From positions 1 through 64,000 of the forward strand of contig NZ_WUMO01000005.1 in assembly GCF_009826975.1 (NCBI RefSeq): DNA of 64,000 bases. Reading direction: 5' to 3'. The DNA is from Flavobacterium sp. HBTb2-11-1 (lineage in GTDB: Bacteria > Bacteroidota > Bacteroidia > Flavobacteriales > Flavobacteriaceae). A program made the translations under genes and the position numbers. Positions within the stretch are counted from its first letter, which is position 1, and every line of letters begins with the position of its first letter. Below, in pieces: positions 54,260 through 64,000 of this stretch. The notes under the pieces were generated by a model. That model saw only the letters and a list, made by a program, of their open reading frames with translations, was not told where the DNA came from and searched no databases.

Positions 54260-55351
54260 GTGAAAAAAATCACGTCATTAGCTCCCGGCCGAACCTGCCT
54301 TTTTGGAGATCATCAAGACTACTTAGGATTGCCTGTTATAGCCTGTGCGATAGATCGAAATATTAAATTAATTGCAAAACAAAATCAGACCGAAACTTTT
54401 GTTTTGAATATGGTTGATATTAATGAAATTCGGATTATCGATATACATGAGGCTTTCGAAAAATTAGAATCCAGAGATTATTTTGCTTCCTCATTGCGCG
54501 TCTTGCGCAGATATGGCTGTAAACCAACCTCTGGTTATACGATTACAATTACTGGAGATATTCCAATTAATTCTGGAACTTCGAGCTCTTCCGCCTTGTT
54601 GATGGCTTGGATTCGTTTCCTGATAGAAGCTTTTGGAATAGATCATGAAGTTACGCCTGAATTTCTTTCAAAATTGGGCTATGAATCTGAAGTTTTAGAA
54701 CATGGAGAGCCTGGCGGAATGATGGATCATTTTAGTATTGGCGTTGGAAATATTGTTTACATCAATACTAAAAAGCCTTTTTCTTTTGATGTTATAGGTA
54801 CGGAATTGAAAGGATTGATTACAGGTGTTTCGGGTGTTCCAAAGGAAACCATAGGTTTGCTTGGCGAATTAAAAGGAAATGCTTTGATGGCAATTGATCT
54901 TGTAAAGCAAAATTATCCGCAGTTTGATTTAAATGCTTCGGAAATTGAAGATGTCGATAAATACAGAAATTGTCTTCCAGATCGTCTGATTCCATTTTTT
55001 GAAGCAGCCATCAAGAATTACCATTATACTAAAGAGGCTTTAAAAGAATTTGAAAAGCCAATCTTAGATTTTAAAAAAATTGGATCCTTAATGAATGGTC
55101 ATCATGAAGTTTTACGCGATTTGCTGAAAATAACTGTTCCAAGAATTGATGCCATGATTAATGCAGCGTTGAAGGCTGGAGCGTACGGAGCAAAAATCGT
55201 GGGTTCTGGAGGTGGCGGAAGCATTGTGGTAATTGCTGATCCTAAGAATGAGAATGCGGTTATAGAAGCGATTTTAGACGCAGGAGCACAGGAAGCTTAT
55301 GCGGTAAACGTTGATCCCGGAGTACGAATTATTGATAATATTGAAAATTAA
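54260..55351 (+). CDS. GHMP superfamily sugar kinase
   Basis: This 363-residue cytoplasmic kinase uses a GTG start. Motif 1 is PGRTCLFGDHQDY at 9-21, motif 2 the ATP loop PINSGTSSSSA at 102-112, and motif 3 GAKIVGSGGGGS near 311-322. These place it with galactokinase-like GHMP kinases, but the sugar-binding segment differs from true galactokinases (GDHQDY instead of GEHTDY). The partner gene 6 bases downstream encodes a nucleotidyltransferase, so a sugar-1-phosphate product is likely. It sits in a locus for amino-sugar use, so GalNAc or GlcNAc 1-phosphorylation is a reasonable guess; fucose or another sugar is possible. Confidence 0.85.
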   Translation: MKKITSLAPGRTCLFGDHQDYLGLPVIACAIDRNIKLIAKQNQTETFVLNMVDINEIRIIDIHEAFEKLESRDYFASSLRVLRRYGCKPTSGYTITITGDIPINSGTSSSSALLMAWIRFLIEAFGIDHEVTPEFLSKLGYESEVLEHGEPGGMMDHFSIGVGNIVYINTKKPFSFDVIGTELKGLITGVSGVPKETIGLLGELKGNALMAIDLVKQNYPQFDLNASEIEDVDKYRNCLPDRLIPFFEAAIKNYHYTKEALKEFEKPILDFKKIGSLMNGHHEVLRDLLKITVPRIDAMINAALKAGAYGAKIVGSGGGGSIVVIADPKNENAVIEAILDAGAQEAYAVNVDPGVRIIDNIEN

Positions 55352-55357
55352 AATAAA

Positions 55358-56239
55358 ATGCACGACAGTTTAGTGATTTTAGCCGGCGGAGCTTCTTCTC
55401 GTATGAAAAAAGAAGCGGTTACAAATAATTTATCTCCAGAAGAAATTGCACAGGCTAACGAGAGAAGCAAAGGTCTTATTGGTGTTGGAGCGAGCGGAAG
55501 ACCTCTTTTGGATTATCTTTTATGGAATGCTAAAAAGGCAGGTTATAAAAACATCTATATTATTATAGGAGAACAAGGAGAATTGTTTAAGGAGTTTTAT
55601 GGCAGTAAGATGAAGGGCAATGATTTTCACGGACTCAATATTTCTTTTGCGGTTCAATATATTCCAGAAGGAAGGGTAAAACCTTTTGGAACCGCAGATG
55701 CTCTGTTTCAAGCTGTAGAGCAATATCCGGAATTGAATTCGCAGTTTTATTCGGTTTGTAATAGTGATAATCTGTATTCTGCAGAAGCTTTACGTGCGTT
55801 GAGGGAAACCGAAAGTCCGAATGCTTTTATCAGTTATGATCGTGACGCAATGGATTTTCCATTAGAGCGTATTTCGCGTTTTGCGATTGCCAAATTAGAT
55901 CAAAACAATCAGCTGTTGGATATTTTAGAAAAACCTACTGAAGAAGACTTAGAACAATATAAAGATTCAGAAGGTAAAATACGTGTCAGTATGAATGCTT
56001 TTAAGTTTAATGGCAAGACCTTATATATACATCTTAAAAATTGTCCTGTCCATCCAGAGCGTGATGAAAAGGAGCTTCCAACAGTGCTTTTAAACTCTGT
56101 TAAGGAAAATCCGCAAACTACTGTCGGAATTCCGTTTTCTGAGCACGTTCCAGACCTAACTGCTAAAGAAGATATTGCCGAAGTAAAAACATATTTGGCA
56201 AAATATTATCCTGATTTAAATTGGAATAATAAAAATTAA
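55358..56239 (+). CDS. Sugar-phosphate nucleotidyltransferase
   Basis: This 293-residue enzyme has a Rossmann-like nucleotidyltransferase fold. The N-terminal loop reads LAGGASSRMKKEA (8-20), a variant of the usual GGxGTRL, with a nearby lysine in RSKGLIGVG. The metal-site region is SVCNSDNLYSAEAL near 132. It would join a sugar 1-phosphate to a nucleotide and starts 6 bases after the GHMP kinase, an arrangement seen in salvage pathways that activate free sugars. The substrate is unknown. Confidence 0.82.
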   Translation: MHDSLVILAGGASSRMKKEAVTNNLSPEEIAQANERSKGLIGVGASGRPLLDYLLWNAKKAGYKNIYIIIGEQGELFKEFYGSKMKGNDFHGLNISFAVQYIPEGRVKPFGTADALFQAVEQYPELNSQFYSVCNSDNLYSAEALRALRETESPNAFISYDRDAMDFPLERISRFAIAKLDQNNQLLDILEKPTEEDLEQYKDSEGKIRVSMNAFKFNGKTLYIHLKNCPVHPERDEKELPTVLLNSVKENPQTTVGIPFSEHVPDLTAKEDIAEVKTYLAKYYPDLNWNNKN

Positions 56240-56284
56240 CAAAACTTTCATATCTAAATTAGAGAATAAGGAAATTTTATGTAC

Positions 56285-56321
56285 TACTTTTGTTTTGCAA
56301 AAAAAATGCAGATATTTGCAT
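56285..56321 (+). promoter_or_regulatory. Promoter and palindrome before the transporter gene
   Basis: TACTTTTG (56285-56292) matches the -7 consensus. A palindrome ATGCA-N6-TGCAT (56306-56321) follows within the expected first 25 bases of the message. No LacI operator of the susC type is seen here. Confidence 0.5.
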
Positions 56322-56404
56322 AAATTACGCAATCAATAATGTGAGAGTTGATTCTAATTTAGATTTTGAATTAAATAAATCTATAAACTAATCAACCAAA
56401 AATT

Positions 56405-57778
56405 ATGACAAACATTCAAAGTACATTACAAGTAGAGAAAAAAAGTACCATTGTTCCGATGGTGATTTTAACCTTGTTATTTTTTATTTTAGGATTCGTA
56501 ACTTGGCTTAACGGACCATTAATTCCGTTTTTTGAATTAGCTTGCGAATTAACTTCTTCACAAGCGTATTTTGTGACTTTCGCATTTTATATTGCCTATT
56601 TTGTAATGGCAGTTCCTTCTTCGTATATCATTGAAAAAGTGGGATATAAAAACGGAATTTCCTTAGGATTATTGATTATTGCCGCGGGAGCTTTTATGTT
56701 TTATCCAGCGGCTTCCAGTCGTACATTTCTCTTGTTTTTATTAGCCTTATTTGTAATGGGAACCGGTTTGGCAGTTCTGCAGACGGCTTCAAATCCTTAT
56801 GTAGTGGTGATTGGTCCGAGAGAAAGTGCCGCTGCAAGAATCAGTGTTTTAGGAATTGCAAATAAATTGGCAGGATTTGTTGCGCCAATTGTGCTTACAG
56901 TTTTGGTTTTGTCTAATATGCAGGACTTTACCGCAGACAAAATTGCCTTGATGGATGAAGCTGCAAAAACGAGCGCATTAAATTCTCTTGCATTACAATT
57001 GCAAACACCGTATCTTTATATGGGGTTGATTATTACTGTTTTAGCTCTTATGGTGAAATTTTCTCCTCTTCCAGAAATTGATTTGGATGAAGAAGGGAAT
57101 GTGTCGAATTTAAGTGTTTTCAAACAGATTAAAAATGCCTTTCAGCACCCGCAACTGGTTTTAGGAGTAATTACTTTAATGCTTTATTTATCTGCTGAGG
57201 TTTTAGCGGGAGATTCTATTGGAGCTTTCGGAAAACAATTGGGTGTTTATGGTGCAGAAGGAAATTTCTATCTAAAATTAACATCATTTACCATGTCTGC
57301 AATGGTTATTGGGTACGTTCTTGGAATAGTATTGATTCCTAAATATGTTTCTCAAGTCACAGCATTGAAAGTGTCTGGGATGCTAGGTTTGGTGCTCGTT
57401 TTGGCAATTGTTTTGATTTCGCCAAAAATAATGATTGCATTGCCAGGAAGTCCAAATATACCTGTGGTAATATTTTTAGTAGCACTTTTAGGATTGGCAA
57501 ATGCATTATGCTGGCCTGCAATCTGGCCAATGGCTTTGCAGGATTTAGGAGGTTATACAAAAATAGGAAGTGCTATTTTGATTATGGGAATTATTGGTGG
57601 TGCAGTTTTTCCTCTTTTTTACGGAATGATTACTGAAAGCATCAATTCTGCAAATCTTGCAAAAAATATGCAAGACGTTTCAAAAAGTGGAAATCAATTG
57701 GCTTATTTAATGCTCCTGCCTTCGTATGCGATGATTTTGTTTTACGCTGTGAAAGGGCATAAATACAGGAAATGGTAG
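56405..57778 (+). CDS. MFS sugar transporter, FHS (FucP/NagP-like) family
   Basis: This 457-residue protein has twelve membrane segments. The FHS-type sequence NGPLIPFFELACELTSSQAYFVTFAFYIAYF and the block GTGLAVLQTASNPYVVVIGP are typical of fucose/glucose-galactose/GlcNAc:proton symporters. The next gene, 27 bases downstream, is the NagB fusion, which favours a GlcNAc-type (NagP-like) substrate. It has its own likely promoter. It moves the monosaccharide across the inner membrane. Confidence 0.88.
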   Translation: MTNIQSTLQVEKKSTIVPMVILTLLFFILGFVTWLNGPLIPFFELACELTSSQAYFVTFAFYIAYFVMAVPSSYIIEKVGYKNGISLGLLIIAAGAFMFYPAASSRTFLLFLLALFVMGTGLAVLQTASNPYVVVIGPRESAAARISVLGIANKLAGFVAPIVLTVLVLSNMQDFTADKIALMDEAAKTSALNSLALQLQTPYLYMGLIITVLALMVKFSPLPEIDLDEEGNVSNLSVFKQIKNAFQHPQLVLGVITLMLYLSAEVLAGDSIGAFGKQLGVYGAEGNFYLKLTSFTMSAMVIGYVLGIVLIPKYVSQVTALKVSGMLGLVLVLAIVLISPKIMIALPGSPNIPVVIFLVALLGLANALCWPAIWPMALQDLGGYTKIGSAILIMGIIGGAVFPLFYGMITESINSANLAKNMQDVSKSGNQLAYLMLLPSYAMILFYAVKGHKYRKW

Positions 57779-57805
57779 TTGAACAAAAATAAAAATTAAT
57801 ATATC

Positions 57806-59734
57806 ATGTTAAAAAGTAAAATCGACAAAGCAACAGGTTTCGAAAAGCGATTCGAAAACATTAATACAGTTGTTTTTGAAAACTCAACTGATGCTTCAAA
57901 AGAAGTGGCGCAGGAAATTGCAGCTTTAATCAAAGAAAAACAGAATGAAGGAAAACCATGTATTCTTGGTTTGGCAACAGGTTCTTCTCCAAAAGGTTTA
58001 TATGCTGAATTAGTGCGTCTGCATAAAGAAGAAGGATTGAGTTTCAAAAACGTAATCAGTTTTAACTTGGATGAATATTATCCAATGGAACCAAATTCAA
58101 TCAATAGTTATGTTCGTTTCATGAAGGAACTTTTGTTTGATCATGTCGATATTTTACCTGAAAACGCTCATGTTCCAGACGGACTTTTAACAAAAGAGCA
58201 AATTGCAGATTATTGCCACGAATATGAAGCAAAAATCGAAGCTTTAGGCGGAATCGATCTTCAGATTCTTGGAATTGGAGGAAACGGACACATCGGATTT
58301 AACGAGTCTGGTTCGCTTCAAAATTCTAAAACTCGTTTGGTAGCTTTGGATCACATTACAAGAGTTGCGGCAAGTAAAGATTTCTTTGGTTTGAATAATA
58401 CGCCAAGAACAGCAATTACGCTTGGTGTGAAAAAAATCATGGAAGCTAAAAGAGTAATCTTATTGGCTTGGGGTGAAGGAAAAGCAAGTATTGTAAAAAA
58501 ATCTGTTGAAGATGAAGTTACAAACCGAGTTCCTGCATCTTTCTTGCAAGAACATAATAATGCAGTTTTTGTTTTGGATAAAGAAGCAGCTTCAAAACTA
58601 ACAAGAATTAATAAGCCTTGGTTGGTTGAGAAAATTGTTTGGACAGATAAATTGACTCGTAAAGCAGTTTTAGGATTGGCATTGGATCTTAAAAAACCAA
58701 TTTTAATGCTTACTGATGCAGATTATATAGAAAACGGTATGAGCGATTTATTGGCAGATTCAGGTCCAGCTTACGATACTAACATTAAGATATTTAATAA
58801 ATTACAAAATACAATTACAGGTTGGCCAGGTGGAAAACCAAATTCAGATGATACCAATCGTCCAGAAAGAGCAGAACCTGCTAAAAAGCGTGTATTGATT
58901 TTCAGCCCGCACCCAGATGATGATATCATTAGTATGGGAGGAACTTTTATGCGTTTGCAAGAGCAAGGACATGAAGTGCACGTTGCGTACCAGACATCTG
59001 GAAACATTGCAGTTGCTGATGATGAAGCATTGCGTTTTGCAAGATTCGTAATTGATTACAATGAGAAATTCGGAATCAAAAGCGAAGAAGCAGATAACAT
59101 CTACAAAAAAGCCGAGGCATTTTTACAGAACAAAAAGAACAGCGAAATTGATATACCAGAAGTTCGTTATATTAAAGGTTTGATCAGAAAAGGAGAGGCG
59201 AGAGCTACAAGTTATTTTGTGGGTCTTCCAGATTCTCAAATTCACTTCATGGAATTGCCGTTCTACGAAACAGGAACAATCGAGAAAAAACCGATTGGAC
59301 CAGAAGATATTCAGTTGACAGTTGATTTAATTGAAAAAATCAAACCACACCAAATTTACGCAGCTGGAGATTTAGCAGATCCGCACGGAACGCACAAAGT
59401 TTGTCTGGATGCAATTTTTGAAGCGGTTAAAGTTTTAAAACCAAAAGAATTCATGAACGACTGTTGGTTATGGTTATACCGTGGAGCTTGGCAAGAATGG
59501 GGAATTGACGAAGTTGAAATGGCAGTTCCAATGAGTCCAGACCAAGTTTTAGCAAAACGTCACGGAATCTTCAAACACCAGTCTCAAAAAGACGGAGTTG
59601 TTTTCCAAGGAACAGACGCAAGAGAGTTCTGGCAAAGAGCGGAAGACAGAAACCGCGAAACAGCTGAACTGTACCACCAATTAGGTTTGGCGACTTATGC
59701 TGCAATGGAAGCTTTCGTGAGATGGCATTACTAA
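57806..59734 (+). CDS. nagB: Glucosamine-6-phosphate deaminase fused to PIG-L-type deacetylase
   Basis: This is a 642-residue two-domain protein. Residues 1-270 are NagB: GLATGSSPKGLYAEL, the FNLDEYY motif and GNGHIGFNESG carry the catalytic Asp/His/Glu residues. Residues 360-642 are a PIG-L/LmbE-like domain with FSPHPDDDIISMGG near 366 and DPHGTHK near 525, which supply the zinc ligands. The fused protein could remove the acetyl group and then the amino group, ending at fructose 6-phosphate. This two-domain form is known in Bacteroidota. It closes the catabolic operon. Confidence 0.93.
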   Translation: MLKSKIDKATGFEKRFENINTVVFENSTDASKEVAQEIAALIKEKQNEGKPCILGLATGSSPKGLYAELVRLHKEEGLSFKNVISFNLDEYYPMEPNSINSYVRFMKELLFDHVDILPENAHVPDGLLTKEQIADYCHEYEAKIEALGGIDLQILGIGGNGHIGFNESGSLQNSKTRLVALDHITRVAASKDFFGLNNTPRTAITLGVKKIMEAKRVILLAWGEGKASIVKKSVEDEVTNRVPASFLQEHNNAVFVLDKEAASKLTRINKPWLVEKIVWTDKLTRKAVLGLALDLKKPILMLTDADYIENGMSDLLADSGPAYDTNIKIFNKLQNTITGWPGGKPNSDDTNRPERAEPAKKRVLIFSPHPDDDIISMGGTFMRLQEQGHEVHVAYQTSGNIAVADDEALRFARFVIDYNEKFGIKSEEADNIYKKAEAFLQNKKNSEIDIPEVRYIKGLIRKGEARATSYFVGLPDSQIHFMELPFYETGTIEKKPIGPEDIQLTVDLIEKIKPHQIYAAGDLADPHGTHKVCLDAIFEAVKVLKPKEFMNDCWLWLYRGAWQEWGIDEVEMAVPMSPDQVLAKRHGIFKHQSQKDGVVFQGTDAREFWQRAEDRNRETAELYHQLGLATYAAMEAFVRWHY

Positions 59735-60063
59735 AAAGTGACTAAGGTTCAGAGAGACAAAGGGACAGAGGTTTCTAATCTGTGCTGAACTTTTTTAAAT
59801 AATATTTTTGAAGCAGGAAGAGGGAACGAAAATTGGTTCTTTTTTCTTGCTTCTTTTTTGTTTAAGGTTCTAAGGGACTGAGGTACTAAGTTTTCCCAGT
59901 CTTTACAATAGTCCTCGTTTTAAAACTGTAAACTGTGACTGAGACTGAAAACTATTTTTTAATCTGTGGCAAAAGAAAAAAAATAGCAATAGCTTTGTAC
60001 GAAATAAAAACAGGAGGGGAGAAATCTATTTTCTTTCTTCTATTCTCTTTCCTCTCTAAAAAA
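59735..60063. other. Gene-free spacer with terminator-like hairpin and repeat words
   Basis: This spacer of 329 bp starts with AAGGTTCAGAGAGACAAAGG words like those at 8950 and 26909. A hairpin at 59810-59860 (GAAGCAGGAAGA with TTCTTGCTTC) followed by T residues probably ends the nagB transcript. TAGCTTTG at 59990-59997 is a -7 match for the next gene. No other gene is seen. Confidence 0.6.
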
Positions 60064-60294
60064 ATGGATCAAGACAAAAAACAACTCATAAAATTAGCCC
60101 ACACCAAAATGCCTTTCGGGAAATATGAAGGAAAATATTTAATTGATTTGCCTGAATATTACGTGGTGTGGTATCAAAATAAAGGTTTTCCAAAAGGAGA
60201 GCTTGGACAGCAACTGCAATTGATTTATGAATTGAAATTGAATGGTTTAGAAGAATTGATTCGAAATATTAAGAAGCAATATCCTAAGCCTTAA
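60064..60294 (+). CDS. DUF3820 family protein
   Basis: The start is placed at 60064 (MDQDKKQLIKLAHTKMPFGKYEGKYL), giving 76 residues. Earlier in-frame starts at 59935 lie upstream of the -7 element. The core MPFGKYEGKYLIDLPEYYVVWYQNKGFPKGELGQQLQ matches DUF3820, small proteins sometimes linked to quorum or replication genes, with no fixed function. Confidence 0.82.
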   Translation: MDQDKKQLIKLAHTKMPFGKYEGKYLIDLPEYYVVWYQNKGFPKGELGQQLQLIYELKLNGLEELIRNIKKQYPKP

Positions 60295-60465
60295 TGGTAG
60301 ATGTTTTAAGATTATCGGATTTTTATATAATTGCATGAAATTTTGGTTTTATTGTTTGAAAAAATGATAAAAGATAGATAATGATTAGTGTATTGAGAGG
60401 TTTTCTTCTGATTTGAAAAAGCCAAAAATTCAGCAATCTAAAATTCTAAAAATCTAAGAAGTCTA

Positions 60466-62151
<1,686 letters not shown>

Positions 62152-62232
62152 TAATTATATTCTGTGAAGATGTAACTTTTGGGTAAAACTCATTACTAAT
62201 AGCCTTCAACGAATAACTTTTTTAAATTAATA

Positions 62233-64000
62233 ATGGAAGAAAAAAAATTAGACCTCAATTCGATCATTGGTTTTGTATTGATCTTTGGAATTTTGATTTG
62301 GATTATGTACCAAAATCAGCCTTCTGAAAAAGAAATTGCTGCTGAAAAGGCCAAGAAAGAATTAGTTGCTAAACAAGAAGCACAAGCAAAAGCAGATAAA
62401 GCTAAAACTGCGTCATTACCAGCTGCAGCTGTAACTCCTGGAGATACAGTTCAATTGGCTCAATTGCAAAAAACTTTAGGAGGATTTGCTTATTCTGCAA
62501 CACTTCCTTCTGCAAAAGAAGCTTTTACTACAATCGAAAATGAAAAATTAAGATTAAAGATTGCTAATAAAGGCGGATACATTGTTGAAGCTACTTTAAA
62601 GGAATTCGAAAGATTAAAAAAAGGTTCAGGTCAATTAGTTGAGTTAATCAAAAACAATAACTCAAACTTAAATTTACAGCTTCTTACTACAGACAATAGA
62701 ACATTAAATTCTAAAGATTTATATTTTGAGCCAACATTAGAAAAAATTGGTGCAGACCAAGTTCTTTCTATGCGTTTGAAAGCTGGAGCTAATGAATTTT
62801 TGGAATATAAATACATTTTAAAGCCAAACGATTACTTAGTTGGTTTTGATATTCGTTCTCAAGGCTTAAATAGAGTTTTAAATTCTGCTAAACCAGTTGA
62901 TTTGCAATGGGATTTAAAAACATACAGAAACGAAAAAAGTGTTGCTTATGAAAATCGTTATGCGCAAATTGATTATAAATACGAAGAATCAAAATATAAT
63001 AACGTAAGTTCACACGGACAGGGTAAAGAAGAAACTCCTACTAAAGTTAGTTATGTTGCGTTTAAACAGCATTTCTTTACTACAATTTTATCTACAGAAA
63101 AACCTTTTGAAACTTCAAAACTACAATCTGACGATTTAGTTAAAGACGATAAAATTGATACAGTTTTCACAAAACAGTTTAGAGCTAATTTGCCTTTAGC
63201 GTTTACAAATGGAGAGATCGATTACAAAATGAATTTGTACATGGGTCCTGCAGATTACAAAACATTAAAAGCTTACGATAAAAACTTCGAAAAGATTATT
63301 CCATTAGGGTGGGGAATCTTCGGATGGATCAACAAATGGATTTTCATTCCATTATTCGGATTCTTAAGTTCAACAATTGGATTGTCATTAGGAATTGCCA
63401 TCATTATTTTTACGATTATCATCAAATTGGCTATGTCGCCAATTACGTATAAGTCATTCTTGTCTCAGGCTAAAATGAAAGTTTTAAGACCTGATATTGC
63501 TGAGTTGGGAGAGAAATTCAAAAAAGACCCAATGAAGAAACAACAGGAGACAATGAAACTGTACAACAAAGCAGGAGTAAACCCAATGGCCGGATGTATT
63601 CCAGCTTTGATTCAGCTTCCATTTATGTATGCATCGTTCCAGTTTTTTCCTGCAGCATTTGAATTAAGACAAAAAAGCTTCCTTTGGGCAGACGATTTAT
63701 CATCTTTTGACTCAATTGTAAAATTACCATTCAACATTCCGATGTATGGAGATCATATCAGTTTGTTTCCGATTTTGGCGGCAATTGCGATTTTCTTCTA
63801 CATGAAAATGACTTCTGGAGATCAGCAAATGGCAGCTCCTCAGCAAGAAGGTATGCCAGATATGGCAAAAATGATGAAAATCATGATTTATGTTTCGCCA
63901 TTAATGATGTTGATTTTCTTCAATAATTATGGTTCTGGATTATCTTTATACAACTTCATTTCGAACTTAATTACAATCGGAATTATGTTTGTGATCAAGA
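62233..64000 (+). CDS. yidC: Membrane protein insertase YidC (3' truncated)
   Basis: The frame begins at ATG 62233 (MEEKKLDLNSIIGFVLIFGILIWIMYQNQPSEKE) and stays open to the window edge, 589 codons. The first membrane segment is at about residues 11-26. A large periplasmic beta-sandwich domain follows, then the conserved YidC core from about residue 355 (WGIFGWINKWIFIPLF, MSPITYKSFLSQAKMKVLRPDI, NPMAGCIPALIQLPFMYA). YidC inserts inner-membrane proteins. About 40 residues are missing at the C-terminus compared with typical flavobacterial homologues. Confidence 0.96.
   Translation, partial: MEEKKLDLNSIIGFVLIFGILIWIMYQNQPSEKEIAAEKAKKELVAKQEAQAKADKAKTASLPAAAVTPGDTVQLAQLQKTLGGFAYSATLPSAKEAFTTIENEKLRLKIANKGGYIVEATLKEFERLKKGSGQLVELIKNNNSNLNLQLLTTDNRTLNSKDLYFEPTLEKIGADQVLSMRLKAGANEFLEYKYILKPNDYLVGFDIRSQGLNRVLNSAKPVDLQWDLKTYRNEKSVAYENRYAQIDYKYEESKYNNVSSHGQGKEETPTKVSYVAFKQHFFTTILSTEKPFETSKLQSDDLVKDDKIDTVFTKQFRANLPLAFTNGEIDYKMNLYMGPADYKTLKAYDKNFEKIIPLGWGIFGWINKWIFIPLFGFLSSTIGLSLGIAIIIFTIIIKLAMSPITYKSFLSQAKMKVLRPDIAELGEKFKKDPMKKQQETMKLYNKAGVNPMAGCIPALIQLPFMYASFQFFPAAFELRQKSFLWADDLSSFDSIVKLPFNIPMYGDHISLFPILAAIAIFFYMKMTSGDQQMAAPQQEGMPDMAKMMKIMIYVSPLMMLIFFNNYGSGLSLYNFISNLITIGIMFVIK

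Overview
The window is AT-rich bacterial DNA from a member of the Bacteroidota, almost certainly a gliding Flavobacterium of the F. johnsoniae type. The support is a GldI-type lipoprotein in an operon with a DHH phosphoesterase, a secreted adhesin with a type IX secretion C-terminal signal, SusC/SusD proteins, a type III glutamine synthetase, a DnaJ-like CbpA with CbpM, and many promoters fitting the Bacteroidota consensus (TTG or TTTG, about 18-21 nt, then TAnnTTTG). No rRNA, tRNA, CRISPR array, prophage or transposase was recognised.

Layout. 1-2645: the 3' end of a repeat-rich secreted adhesin and a small collagen-like lipoprotein. 2725-9423: a TerC-type membrane protein, two unlike glutamine synthetases transcribed divergently (GSII and GSIII), a PurM-like AIR synthase and a short unknown protein. 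9569-18360: a secreted GH92 mannosidase, an M61 peptidase and a run of mostly minus-strand membrane or household genes (fatty acid hydroxylase, GlsB/YeaQ, aquaporin Z, DoxX, DMT exporter). 18584-22499: a four-gene minus-strand operon, DHH phosphoesterase - gldI - two cyclophilin/FKBP double-domain isomerases. 22746-25881: a CLC channel with fluoride-type motifs, RidA, CbpM and CbpA. 26176-33808: two unknown exported proteins, guaA, two LysM proteins and an OsmC protein.

34155-59734 is the accessory heart of the window: an apparent glycan-utilization region. On the minus strand lie SusC, SusD, an arylsulfotransferase-like lipoprotein, a di-heme cytochrome c lipoprotein, a GH-like DUF6067 protein, a DUF5107/TPR protein, an M1 aminopeptidase and a GH109-type enzyme. 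On the other side lie a cytoplasmic CBM9-like protein, a LacI-family regulator, a GHMP sugar kinase, a sugar nucleotidyltransferase, an FHS-type sugar transporter and a NagB deaminase fused to a PIG-L-type deacetylase. The inferred logic is capture and hydrolysis of an N-acetylhexosamine-containing glycan outside the inner membrane, import, then deacetylation and deamination to fructose 6-phosphate, with a possible kinase/nucleotidyltransferase salvage branch. A duplicated promoter-plus-double-operator module sits upstream of both susC and the kinase operon, flanking the LacI gene, and ties the two halves into one regulon.

60064-64000: a DUF3820 protein, pyrG and the 5' part of yidC. Intergenic spaces are unusually rich in long imperfect inverted repeats. 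A 5-bp microsatellite directly abuts the start codon of the GH-like gene.
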